A stretch of DNA of 64,000 bases from NCBI GenBank assembly GCA_036877525.1, contig JAZGTH010000007.1, positions 8,679,501-8,743,500 on the forward strand. Direction: 5' to 3'. Made by a program: the position numbers and the translations under genes. Shown piece by piece: positions 34,579 through 46,400 of the stretch. Position 1 is the stretch's first letter. Every line of letters begins with the position of its first letter. Under the pieces are notes generated by a model, which saw only the letters and a program-made list of their open reading frames with translations, did not search any database and was not told where the DNA came from. Source of the DNA: Chromobotia macracanthus. Its lineage: Eukaryota > Chordata > Actinopteri > Cypriniformes > Botiidae.

Positions 34579-34728
34579 CTCCCCACCCTGCAGAAACTTG
34601 AGGATGTAAACACACACTGTGATGGCCAGGGTTCTCTATCTCTGCATCTCAGACAGCTGGTTCAACAATGACAGACTTTTCATTAACGGGTGAACTATCA
34701 CTTTAATTGTATAGAAATCCTCAGGGCT
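34579..34728 (-). pseudogene. abcb6: abcb6 pseudogene: exon interrupted by a transposon fragment
   Basis: Starts ALRISIQ (family ERAL-x-V), is interrupted at 34661-34707 by a repeat fragment, then resumes as NQLSE, has an in-frame TAG, and continues as RTLAITVCVYILKFLQGGE. The family pattern is NIVN-L, x-TLA-TV-x-Y-LKFLQGG. Acceptor ttacttcttcag and donor gtaggt remain. Confidence 0.85.
34661..34707 (-). mobile_element. Transposon scrap inside a dead abcb6 exon
   Basis: On the minus strand, ttaaagtgatagttcaccc and gaaaagtctgtcattgtt are the usual opening words of the same abundant fish element found at 22385-22560. The scrap splits an abcb6 exon between ALRISIQ and NQLSE. Confidence 0.6.
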
Positions 34729-34969
34729 CTGAAGAAGTAAGAAACACATACTGAGAAAACATCACTGCTTTATTTGCATATTAATGAGTGCATCTTCCTT
34801 TTAATCACACATGCTGAAAAAAAACTTAAACATCCTGAGTCATGCATGGCTTCATGACTTAACTTAAACTTAAGCATTCCCAAAACTGCTATCTCACTGA
34901 CTTTTACATGAATCAGAAAACAGTCAAAAGCAGACAGCATGAGCCAGAAGCCAAAGAATAATGCATCTT

Positions 34970-35350
34970 AAGAGTGAACTCATTGGTCTGTTCTGGGAAC
35001 TGAGAAAGATCCTCGATTCAGTTCATTTACATTCATGAAACTTTGATGCGCTCTGAATCAAATGAAGAAAGGAAAAATCAAAACAATAAAAGAAAATGCC
35101 CAGGGCCAGAGCAAAAACTCTTTTCCCCTCTCTTGAGCTGGGGGTATAGAAATAGAGCTCATTTTCATCCCTGGCATGGGGCTGACGGAGCAGCGGACAA
35201 AAAGGCCCTTGTACCAGCATGTTAACCCGGCTAAAAGCTTCTAATGCCCCCTAATCGTGACTGGCAGGGTTGGTGACCTTCTCTATTAACCCCCTCAATC
35301 TCTCTCTGCCACACAAAAGCTCACTTTTCTCCCAGCGCAGCTTTCATGTG
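34970..35350. promoter_or_regulatory. Candidate conserved non-coding element
   Basis: Non-repetitive and of relatively high complexity, with TAATG, TAATCG and CCTAATG cores and balanced composition. The frames at 35023-35225 look non-coding. A regulatory role is inference only. Confidence 0.22.
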
Positions 35351-37693
35351 CCTCCTAATGCAAAACTGTTACTGCTCTGATGATGAAGGACATGCACATC
35401 ACCAGCTTCAGGAGGAGATCAAATAAACAACTGACACTTAAAGGACGAGGATGATAAGAGAGAGAACCAATAAATGAATCAAGAACTGGGAATTTTAAAA
35501 CAAGGACTGGAAGAAGGTAAAAGAAAGAGAGCATGAATAAGACAGAAACAAGGTTGAAAAAGTCTTGAGCCATGGAAGAGTTTAGCATAGTTGGGTTTTG
35601 TCCCACATCTCCTTTTGTAAAAGTCTGATGCTTTTTGGCTTACGTGAACCAAGGGCTTTGACTTTACAAGGGGGTTTAAGGGGTTGCTTACCCATCCAGC
35701 TGGCCTGCAAAAGGAGCTAGGAAATCTGGAAAGGGAGGGCCAATCTGTTAGAATTTAGGCATGCTCCCACATACACCAGTCAAAAAGTTTGGCCACAACT
35801 ATTTATTCTTTATTACTATTTTCAAATCATCAAAACACAGATGGCATCGGAATTGTGTTGTGGTCACAAAAAACACCCAGAAATGCCTACATTACAGCTC
35901 CGCACACTTTGCTCATTTTCCAGGGATCCAGCTGGGATGCTTTTTAAACACTATTAAAGGAGTTCCCGTGTATGCAAGACACTTGGCTGCTTTTCCTTAA
36001 TTTTCTGGTTCGGCTCACACATTTAAAAGAATAATACTTATAAAATATAATTTTAGTTTTGTAAAGATTGCATGCGTATATTTAAATATTAGTCTTAAAA
36101 ACTAATTTCAAGCATTTAATCATAGGCCTTAAATAAAATGGTTGTTTTGAAAACTTGTAGTCAGTCAACAGTGTCCAAATCGACTAGTAGTGTACACGTA
36201 AGCACACTGACTTATTTTAAAATTGCCTAATTTGTATGGATTTTAACTAATTTGTATAAACTTTTAACTTCTCAGATCTCAGTTCTTGATCTCAGCATGT
36301 TTGTCTATATTTCTAAATTGTTCTGCAAACAAAAGATTTATTTATTCTTGATAACTAGACTCATGTTGAGCAGCTCCCTCCCAGTTCTCCAGCAACACGG
36401 AAAATGTGGTATTATGCGGCCCTCTATTGGTCACATGTGGTAATGAACAGGTAAAAGTCTTTCTCTGACTTAGTCCCTACATGCTGTGGAGTAAATTTAA
36501 CACATCACATTCTAGACCTTTATGTATTAAACTGATATTGAAATTAATTATAAAAGCACAGATAATGCAACTACTCATACCTATATTCCTGTTGTACACG
36601 GGTAGACACAACAGACCCACTTTCCTTCACTTTCCACTTTCTCTGTTTGACGCTTTTGCTTAATTTTACATACAAGATAAGGATATAAAAAGAGAAATGC
36701 AGTTCAGACAAAGAAATAAACACATGCAATGAAACAAAACCATCTTTCATAAGAACCGATGCGTTTTAACCACTGTTATGCTCACCTCTACCGTATGCTC
36801 GGTTTTATTTCCCAAAGTAATTTGCTTGCTGCGTTTTTATTGCACTTGCTTGCCATTGTTTAACTTCGTATGAATTATCATGCTCTCAAATATATCATCT
36901 GATTCACATTGTCCCATCTGGTTTTATGCGGATTTGTCTATAATTTGCATGGATTTTACTTTAATGGCGTGTATTCAGCTGAAAGGAAAACTTTTGTATC
37001 ATATGATTCGTGTTTACATGACGACCTGTGACTCGTTTGCACCGCGTTGTGAATCGATAATGTTGACGCCTTTCATAATGCTGAAAAGGTTATTTTCCTC
37101 GGTTTCTGTGAAGAATCATCTTTGTTGCTGTTAGTTTTCTCTAGGACAAAAACTTTTCCCCCTTCGAAGAGCTAAGAACAGCCAAATCTTCAACTGGCTC
37201 GCATTTAAAATGTCAGCATTTTTTTGTTTCATTACAGGTGTGTAATAATCGATCAGATATATTTCTTCAGATAATAAATGTCACCTAAAAACTGTAATCC
37301 ACAACACATTCTGCCCCATTTCTACAGTCTGTGCCTATTATGTGGTTTGTAGTGCCACCTTGTGGATATTTCTTACTCAGTTTTGTGGAATTCTTAGCTG
37401 AATTGAAATCTGTCAGAATACTTAGTAATGAGAAATGTACCTCTTTTTTGTTATGCTATGGTGAGATCTTTCATGTACCATGAATGATACATGTATTGTG
37501 AATAATTATGTTAAAACAGTTAAAATATAACAACCAGTTTGTTTTTAACAACCTTATGTTATCATGTCTTGCAATTCTGGCTGTATGTTTATAGGCTGAC
37601 CCCTGAAGCGATGTGATAAATTTGTCTTCATTTGAAATTATGTCTAATTTTATGAAACTATATAAATGTTATAAAACTGTTTTTGCCATACAG

Positions 37694-37849
37694 TGTTCCT
37701 GTAGCTCAACTGGCAGAGCATTGAGTTGAGCAGTGCAAAAGGCTGGGAGTTCGTTTCTCAGGGAACACAGGTACTGATAGATTGTATACCTTGAATTTAC
37801 TCTAAGTTGCTTTGAATAAAAGCGTCTGCCAAATGCGTAAATGTAAATT
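37694..37849 (+). mobile_element. tRNA-derived SINE, copy 1
   Basis: Begins gttcctgtagctcaactgg (A-box-like), followed by gggagttcgtttctc (B-box-like), a short body, and the tail agcgtctgccaaatgcgtaa. This is the common cyprinid tRNA-SINE layout. It is not a functional tRNA, since no cloverleaf closes. Confidence 0.8.
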
Positions 37850-38630
37850 GAGTTCACTTCATCTTGATCCTTAAATGAAACATCACAACTATGATGAAGT
37901 TAAATCATATGGCTATATTTTGAAATGAAAAACAGACCATGCAACCTAAGAAAAACAGAACTCCTAGAGTTAATACAAATTCAAAAAAAACAGACTTTTC
38001 CTGTCAATTCGCATTATGCTAAAACTCATTGTGTATTTAATGGAAGACAATTATAGAGTTCAATATGACATGTGGGTAAGTATCTGATAAAAGAGTTCTT
38101 TTTGGGTGAACTTTAGGAATGTGTGTTCCTTCATGGCATGACAGTTTTACACATTAAATACTGATCTCAACTTTTGCACTAGTCTTTGTCTTCCCTTTTA
38201 CTTCATAGCAAAGCTGAACTTTCTTAACTGAAACTCCAAATGTTTCTCTAGGACACAGTACATACGTTTTACATTGCATTTTGAAGAATCAAGTTGTTGC
38301 TTTTACTGGTTTCATGGTGGTGTCTTATATCCCAGTTTAGCCCATACTTATCCCTTGATAGCCTGTTTTACTATTTATCAAAATACCTGTAGTTACTATT
38401 TCTTTTTTTAATAAATACTGGTTTATTCAGAACGACCATGAGATCGCCACACACAGTGTCATGATACAGACTATATAATTTACTGAAGTGACTGAAGTTG
38501 GTTTGGCCATTTTGTATTAGTGTGTGATGCTTGCTCACTTGTTTTATGGAGTTGGTCTCTGGTTGCTTATGTTGGTCCTGTGGCTATATCAGCACCTCTG
38601 GTACTCTAAAGTAGAAACAGAACTATTAAA

Positions 38631-38753
38631 GTGTTTCTGTATCTCAGTGGTAGAGCATTGCGTTAGCAGCACTAAAAGTTGTGCTTTCGATTCCCAGGTA
38701 ACACATCTACTGACAAAATGTAAGTTGCTTTTGCCAAATGCATAAATGTAAAA
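38631..38753 (+). mobile_element. tRNA-derived SINE, copy 2 (shortened tail)
   Basis: Begins gtgtttctgtatctcagtgg, then the B box tttcgattcccag and tail gccaaatgcataaatgtaaa. Same family and orientation as the copy about 0.8 kb upstream, with a deletion in the body. Confidence 0.8.
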
Positions 38754-40538
38754 GCACATTCTACTTGCCTTTGTGCAATGTGTGTGAGGTCATAGAAGAC
38801 TGTAAGCCATTAAAATGTATTGACTAAAATCCACAGCAATACTTCTCTCATAATTACCTGCACTAATTAAGCTATGGGTCATGCCATGGTTTTGACCCTG
38901 TCAGTCCCATGATATATGTTGCTGAACCTTGCCAAGATGATGGACAAGAACTGCCTGCCATTCCTGGATCATTGTGTGACTCCAGATGGGCTTTTTATTC
39001 TCTTTAAACTGTGCTGTACTGGAACAATAAAAAAATACCAACAGCATTTAAATGTCAACATTAATGTGCAGAAACGACACTATCAGTGTGTTTCAGTGTT
39101 AGTGTGTCAGAGAGAGAATAAAAAACAAGAAAGAGCATGAAAAGTTGGGACAGAAATCTTATACTACACAGTAATCACAATGAATAAGCAACAGAAACAT
39201 CAGAAGTCCTTTCCTTGGGTTTTGTCCCTTTTAACAAAAGCAGAGTTTAAGAACATTTCTGTACTATTTCACTCCCTGCTATTTCTTTTCCACATGGGGG
39301 GGAAGGGGAAAAGAAAAGCAGCTGCCTTTCCAAAGCCACACAAAAGAGGGGTAAAAAACAGAGGGGAAATGCGAGAAGAAAAAACTGTGTTCATGTGTTA
39401 GTGGCGAGGGTGAGGATGAGTGGAGAGTAGTGGGACTAGAAATCTTATCATTTCCAGTCCACAATAGACTGGTTTCTATGACAGGACAGTTACAGATCTG
39501 TTTTATCTTATCATGGCTTTGTGTATGTGGTAATGGCTGTCTGCCTGTCAGCTGGTCATTATAAGGGCTTTTGTCCTGCTGAGAGAGCGTGTGCTGTCCA
39601 TCATGCAGCTCATTTCACTTCACTCTTTGTTGTGCGCTTCAGTTCTTATTGCCATGCCTAGTGGGAAAGCCTGGATCTGCTCTCTACACTAGTGATTTTC
39701 CTCTTTGCAATCTATCTGAACCAGCAAATTGCAATTTAAAGGAAAAGGGAGGGTGTCAAAAAAGAGGTAAAAATCAATTTAATCCTAGGGAGTCCGGCAA
39801 GGAGAATGAGTTGAGCCACCCAGAGAAATGATTGGTATTTTCAATTCTGTTCAGGACACAAAAGGGGATCAGGTTTATTTCGATCTCAATCACTCCATCT
39901 ATTTCGGAATCATTTCTCTCTAGGCTTCACATCTGTACAGTATATATTATCTCAAATTCTCAAAACAGCTCATCTCATCTGGAATCAGCCGTGCGACGTC
40001 TTTTATGGGCTGTTCTTATATTCTAGAAATGTGCTCAGCTGTCTAAGACACACCTGTTGGCCTGCCTCCAACCACTGCACATGCAGGTGTAGCCAAACTG
40101 AGAAGAAAATTCTGTACAGATGTTTGACATATGTAAATGCATGTGAGATACATATATAATATATATGTTTATGTATGGATTTCACAGAAATAAAAATATC
40201 TCCCACACACAGTATGTGCAACATATACAGTATATTGCTATTAATACATATCAACTTGAATTTTTACACCACAAGTATCTATACATATATTAGCTTTTAT
40301 TAACTGTTAACTATAAAATATATAAATATTATACAAAAATATGTCTCAAACAAACAGTGGAAATAAATGTACAGTACTGTGCAAAAGTCTTAGGCATGTT
40401 ACTATTTTCGCCCCAAAAATGGTTTTAAGCAGTTATTTATATCTTTTGCTGTAGTGTGACAGGTGTAAATATCAGTTTCCATTTCCAAACATTCATTTTG
40501 CCATTAATTGTTGTAATCCAGTGCAGATTTTTGCATAG

Positions 40539-40616
40539 AAAGACAGACAGACAGACAGACAGACATGTAGGTAGGTAAGCAGGTAGGTAGATGATAGAGG
40601 GATAGATGGACAGATC
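40539..40616. repeat. (CAGA)n / (GTAG)n / (GATA)n compound microsatellite
   Basis: About seven AGAC units, then imperfect GTAG and GATAGATG units. Confidence 0.85.
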
Positions 40617-42649
40617 AGTCAGAAAAAGTGAAAACTTCCCCATCTGCCCTGATGACTTGTCTTTCATCTGTATTTGTGGTCTAACTGAAACAGACATAAA
40701 GTCTTTCAAGAATAAATCCATTTTTTTCACATAAAAAAACAGTCAGCCCAAATGCTTGTTCTCCCATTCTGCTGTTACACATAAACCAGCCCTCACATCC
40801 TCCCCCTCTCCCCCTCTTAAAAAAACTTCCCAGCTTCCAACAGTAGTCTGCTACAGATAACATAGAGCAAACTCCCTATATTCATTCAGAGTTCTATAGT
40901 GTCTGCTGGTGCTTTATGGGGCTTTGACTCACGATACGATCTCATCACATCTCGTGATGTTGCCGAGTACAATGGGCCTTCCTGTCAGGAGTCTATGAAC
41001 TGTCCTGTGCAATGTGTATACAGACAGATAGGATCTCTTCTTATTAACACATCCAATTTAGCGTGCCTCGGAATGAAAAGAGGAAATGTATTTATCTCAG
41101 TCAAATGGTCATTCAGCTGTGATTGTGATCGTACATCTGCAGTGCAATTGTCATTGTATAGGAAAAGCGCCTACATGGTTGTCCAATCTCAGATCACATT
41201 AGGCGATAAAAAGTAAACCAGTCTTAAAAGAGTTATTTAAAGGGTAATTCACAGGACCTACAACATTCTTTGGGGGTGTTTGATTGCTGTGCTGTTGCAC
41301 TTGGGTTGAATGTCGGCCATGCTGATAAAGGTCTCCCTTATAATCATCAATTTTTTAATAATAAGCCACAGTGGTAGATTATTGAAGTAAAAGTTTCCAG
41401 CATTCCTGGTCTTCTCCAAGTAAACTCAGAGTCAGCATACGGTTAACAAAGGCTTTACTGATATTGCCAAGAATCAGAGCTCTACTGCTAGACAAGACAT
41501 TTATTTAGATTTTAATCTGGTATTATACAGAAGTGGACTATGTGTTAGTCACTAGGGGGCAGTCTAAATCTATAGATGACACCGTTCATGACGCTCTATG
41601 TGCTTGAAGATTTGCTTAAGTCTATACAAAGGACTCACAGAAAGCTGGGAAAAATGTTAAGCATTCTCTTGGTACATTTTCATTCACGAAATCATAGTTA
41701 TGCCAGGATTGCTTTAACGACAAAAGAAAAACTCTATCTCTACTCTGCTGATATTAACTGTACGGTTTTAAACAATGAGTGTTTTTAGAAGGAAAATAAC
41801 TGATTACAGCCATAATGAGTGTTTGTGAGGGAAATGCTTCTCTAAGGGGACGGAGACAGGAGAATGCTTGCGGGTAATTAGTGGAAAGAAAGAATCTAAA
41901 TTAGCTCTATACCCATTTATCATGAGTGTGTGCTTGATCCCAAGTGAGCATCTGACTCCATTCAGAACTCCTCTAAAGTTAAGGCCAAAAAGTTTCCTAG
42001 CAGAGGTAGAGAACAACTGCCTGGGCACCAGGAGAGAAAAGATGGAGGACAACTGTGACGTGTTTGTTTATTTGTATGAAACTTTTAGTCTAATTAAAGA
42101 TTTATTCTGGGTACCAGACACTAACTATTCTAATCAGCTATGCACGGAGCACGTCTCCCAAAGAAACTCATACATTATACCAATTCTTTTCTCATCACAC
42201 ATCTGTTCTTCTGGAGAAGCAGATAGTTTTCATGTAAGATTGACAATGAACTATGAATTAGCCTGTCTTTCTGTAATGATACCACAGGGAACATAACCAT
42301 AGACATACAGCAAACAGCTACACTTAAAATAAAATTACCCGCCAAAAAGTGCCACTGTAATACCATCTTTTCCTCAGATATGGCACCATGCTAATATCAT
42401 AACATAATATATTTAATATACATAATAATATATAAACGTCACATAACGTGACGTAGTCTGCTATATAAATACACCAGATATATCAAGGTACTGCCACAGA
42501 CCATTTCGGAACAATAACAGAGCCAATATGAACGCGTACTGAACTGGAAATGATTCATTTGAAAGTAAATGAACCGGTCTGAAATCACATTTAACTATTT
42601 ACCGGTCTGAAATCAGGCAGAAATCCAACACACCGCTCTCATAACTGGG

Positions 42650-43030
42650 CGCTTTGAGTTTTTACCCGGTCACATTATTTACAGTAGAAGTAACACGTTA
42701 TGCTGAAGCTCGGCGCTTCACTTCCGCATGAACTGCAGGCGGTTTCCCACAGGACAGACTTTTAAAGCCGGTCCGGTCGTGTGTGTCACCGGTCCGTCAG
42801 GTTCGGCCGCCCTGCACCGGACTCTGTGGACAGAGACGGCACCGCTCAAACGCCATCGCGAACCTCCAGCCGCTACCACGGCAACCCCGAGCAGCTCCCT
42901 GTCAGTCTGCCTGAGTGACAGCCGATCCCCCCGCGACGTTGATTGGCGGTACCCGCGTTGCAGGCTGCTGTTTGCCGCTGGCCCGCCAGAATGACGACGC
43001 TATTGAAACCCGCCCGTTAATAATAACAAT
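42650..43030. promoter_or_regulatory. Orphan CpG-island-like region
   Basis: GC-rich with roughly three dozen CpG sites by eye in about 320 bp, against an otherwise AT-rich, CpG-poor neighbourhood. It contains an inverted CCAAT box (gattggcgg at 42940-42948). No exon chain leaves it convincingly on either strand; an 88-codon plus-strand frame (42728-42994) shows no family resemblance. It may be a promoter for an unseen transcript, or the relic promoter of the abcb6 pseudogene, whose 5' end would point here. Confidence 0.5.
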
Positions 43031-43356
43031 GCGATACACAGTGGGCCATCGCATCGCATTTACCATCCGGTTGATTTGTTTATTCATCCGTTGACATCTC
43101 TGAAGCGATGGCGATTTTCAAAGTCCAAGGTGACATTTGAGGAGCACATTTCAATATGTCAATACCCATAACTTTGCCATGACAGCCCTGGGATAGATTG
43201 GCCCTTTGAGCTGTATGTCAGTCTTCATTACTGCCTCAGTAATGAATATTCTCACACAGGGACAGTACTGTGGACAGATAGTAAAGATTTAGGGTCTAAT
43301 TTTATTTGTACAACTCATACTGCATATCATAGTTAAAGGACCGATTTGTTCTTATA

Positions 43357-43410
43357 GCCTGGGATAGACTCCAGCACTCCCTGTGACCCTATAGAATAAG
43401 TGGAATAGAG
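43357..43410 (+). mobile_element. Fragment of a widespread fish retroposon tail
   Basis: The words cctgggatagactccagcac, ccctgtgaccctatagaata and agtgga match the 3' end of a very common teleost SINE/LINE tail. A second copy lies at 59932-60020. Confidence 0.55.
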
Positions 43411-46400
43411 AAACGGGGGATGTGTAGAATAGATTTAAACAGGATTAAATAGAGAATAATATGCGCTATTGATTTGGAGGTATGTAGAATTCCCAACTTC
43501 CAGTTCTACAAAAATCTTCAGAGCTTTCTGCAGTCCTGCAGATGCAAAATCCGTGTAGACCTGTTTATAAGGTAAATTGAATTATGTGAAGAAGAATTAT
43601 CCTGTGGCACATGGATAATGAGCAATAAATGACTATTTTTTTTCCAGTGTGAGACCTAATGTCCTTTAACAATCCCACAGGAAAGACACTGAGGCACTGT
43701 GTTCGTGCCTTCCTGCTCTGACTCATTCAGTCCCAACAGGTAACACACAAAACAAAAGGAAGTCATGCATGTAGTCTGATCACTAGGTTTTCTTTCTTAA
43801 TTAGTACAGACAGTAGATCTATCTTTAGATCAGAGATTCTTTAGAGGACATTCCTATAGTGCTTGTATGATCTTCATGTCTCAGCACCACACAAAACAAA
43901 AACAGACAATACCATGTATGAAACAAACAGGATTTCATTTAGACTTACAATAGTGGCTGCTCTAACAGCCCATGAGATAATAACAACAGGACAGTGGTTG
44001 TGATGACTAGACGTTGACGCTTCTATTGTGTTAAAGATAGTTCACAGCATGCTGTTGCTTTAGAAACTAGCGACTACCATTCTTCTTTATCTGTTTTTGG
44101 CTTGCTATGTTTAAGCATAGTGATGTGATATAATTAAATAAAACAAATTTGATGTGATATAATTTCTTACGACTTGTCAATTTGCCATAAAAACTATTGA
44201 AAACCTTTTTTTTCCAAGCAGAGGGCTCTTGCATTACACAGACCGAGGATGAGCTCCCTGAATATACATTTGAAACCCAACCGCATGAGAAAAACATCAG
44301 AAAGTGTTTTCAGATAAATGTAAAACAAAAGGACAGCTTCTATCCACTACCCACATGTTTTTTCTGGTGTACTCTTCATCTGTGACAAAGTGGTTACCAG
44401 CTTCTGTTTCCATAACAACTGTTACTGAGTGTCGATTACCTAAAAGAAAGAGAGATGAAAGAAGCTGCAGCCTTTTGCAGGTCATTTGATGTGACAATTC
44501 AACAGTTTAGAGTAGGTGACAAAGCTAATACTCTCTATAGAGATCTGATGGACTTCATAATTTATGAAGAGCTCATTACAGTGCAACACTAACTGTCCCA
44601 TAATTTGACACACAAGCATCAATGTGACTCTCATGAAAGTTTTACAGAAGCAATATTTATAGTGAATTTTTGATGGCGCACACAGTAACTCACACTCTGA
44701 AGTTAATACAGTAATAAAACTATAAACAATTTACAACAAGAAGATTTTTTCGTCTTGAGACGGCCAAAATGAGTTGTGGGTGATATTATGGTCAGTGTCA
44801 CCTGTGGCGAGGATTACTTATAAAAAAGCTGAGACCAAGCCGAGATATAAGTACACTAAAAATGAAAGAAGACTGAGAGTAATATGACAGACTGAGTAAA
44901 ATTCCCCTGTCTCCTTGCCTTTCCTCAGGCAGGGATTAACCAGCTTTAACAATATCCATATTCTATAATAAAGCCACCTGACTGAAGTGAAAAAGGCGGA
45001 TCTCCAACATCTTCTCTATCTGTCTAATGTAATTTCTCTTCAGGTGCACAGCATGTAGTCAAAAACTATGATTAATTTTAAATTAGATAAGCCCCCTGTG
45101 GACACAAATATTGACCTGTCTCATTTGTAGACTCTCTGTGAACTTTCTCTGAATAGATTGCAAAATTTAGTGATTTTTGCTAAAATAGATTCTTGGTCCA
45201 AGATGTCATGTAAGAGTAATAGCAAACAAAGAGTGCAAGCAGGTCTTTATTATGTAGCAGTCTGTAAGTTTGCCCAGAATACATTGTTCTATATCCTTCT
45301 CCTATTGGTGGAAGAGGAAGAGGAAGTCTGTTTGTTAGTCCCATAAAGCTGGCTCAAGCATAATATGCTTTATTAATATCCCAAGGAGCTATGTTCATTA
45401 CCTGAACTGATATCATTTTGATGTATTAAAATTCGAACATCACTTGCACATATGCTATTGTTTGTTTGCTTGAAGAGAGAATATTTATAGAGCAGCTAGC
45501 ATTGCAGTGTTGTGCTAAACGCAGTTGTTTAAGGACCTATGGAAGGATGCTTATTTCCATTGACGGTTTCTGTGGAGCTTGACTGCAGAGTCCCAGTTGA
45601 GTGTTTTGCAGCCTTGCCAGACATGGCAAGAAGTAGAGTTTCACACATGAACACCATCCAAACAATTAGTAAAGTCCCCCGAGAGTGATGTGTTTTTGCT
45701 GCATATTGTCTGACAATATGATGTCACATTGAGGATGTCATATGGTCAAAACTATCATAACTATCATAGTTTGAAGTGATCGAAAAATTTCTTTAGTACA
45801 AATCACACATTTCTTGATTTACAGCCCAGCGGAAAGCAATTCTCTTAAATTCCTCTATACCCAGGGTATTACAAAGTCAAATATGATCCCAACACGTGAA
45901 AACATTGACATGTTGCATTATGAGCCAAATATCTCCTTCATTTTCAGGGACTGTGTAGATGCTTCAATTTCTCCATTCACCTCTGGGGTATTTCCTTAAT
46001 CTCACCCTGACCATCTGTGAGTGCATGAAAGAGCTCCATCAGATCCAGTTTGACCTTGAGATTGGAACACCCCCCTGCGAGGGGCCTATAATCTCAGGTA
46101 TTATGTTCAGTCTGGCACATCCTAAAGGAGACGAGAAGCTGAACAAAGACACAGAATACTGTAGCCATTTTCTTGGACATTATTCTGCTGAAAGAGGACA
46201 TGTACTGGCTTCAGCCATACTCCATGGGAAACAAATTACCTCAAAATCACAAACATGTCTGCTGGCAGCAGAGGTTCTGTTGAGTCAGTTGGTCGAAACA
46301 CTGCTCAAAGACAGACACATGGCAGGACTGCAAAGCATTCTGGCAGAACCTTGCTTTTAATGTTAGGCAGGATCCTTTTCTGATATGGCCAGCTGCAAAG

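Larger units (their letters stand above)
23315..34728 (-). pseudogene. abcb6: abcb6 pseudogene (unprocessed, intron-containing)
   Basis: ABCB6 is a homodimeric ABC half-transporter linked to porphyrin transport. Eight decayed exons lie in the correct order on the minus strand: 34579-34728, 34305-34495, 34030-34148, 32371-32456, 31555-31598, 31378-31482, 24083-24256 and 23315-23441. Several keep GT..AG signals and matching phases, so this is a dead gene rather than a retrocopy. Recognisable pieces include CVYILKFLQGG, LRSFLWTHLQQY, DVSSLVMQN, FYDIQSGC, IGVVPQDTVLF and KLSGGEKQRVAI. Lesions include an in-frame TAG and a transposon scrap in the first piece, frameshifts in the second, third and seventh, a broken Walker A, and a TGA at Walker B. 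The N-terminal membrane domain and much of the second half of the transmembrane domain were not found. ABCB7 is a less good match because of the SGC and QDISK words. Confidence 0.85.
35351..42640. other. Gene-poor stretch with SINEs and simple repeats
   Basis: I searched the minus strand here for the missing N-terminal exons of the dead abcb6 and found none. Recognisable content is two SINE copies (37694-37849, 38631-38753) and a tetranucleotide repeat (40539-40616). Confidence 0.4.

Noticed and set aside
37694..38753. Two tRNA-gene-like A and B boxes.
   Set aside because: They belong to SINE copies with the usual body and tail; no intact cloverleaf.
41868..42296. 142-codon plus-strand frame.
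   Set aside because: No recognisable domain, no promoter or splice signals; similar lengths occur by chance in this window.
45959..46360. 133-codon plus-strand frame.
   Set aside because: No homology recognised and no exon signals.
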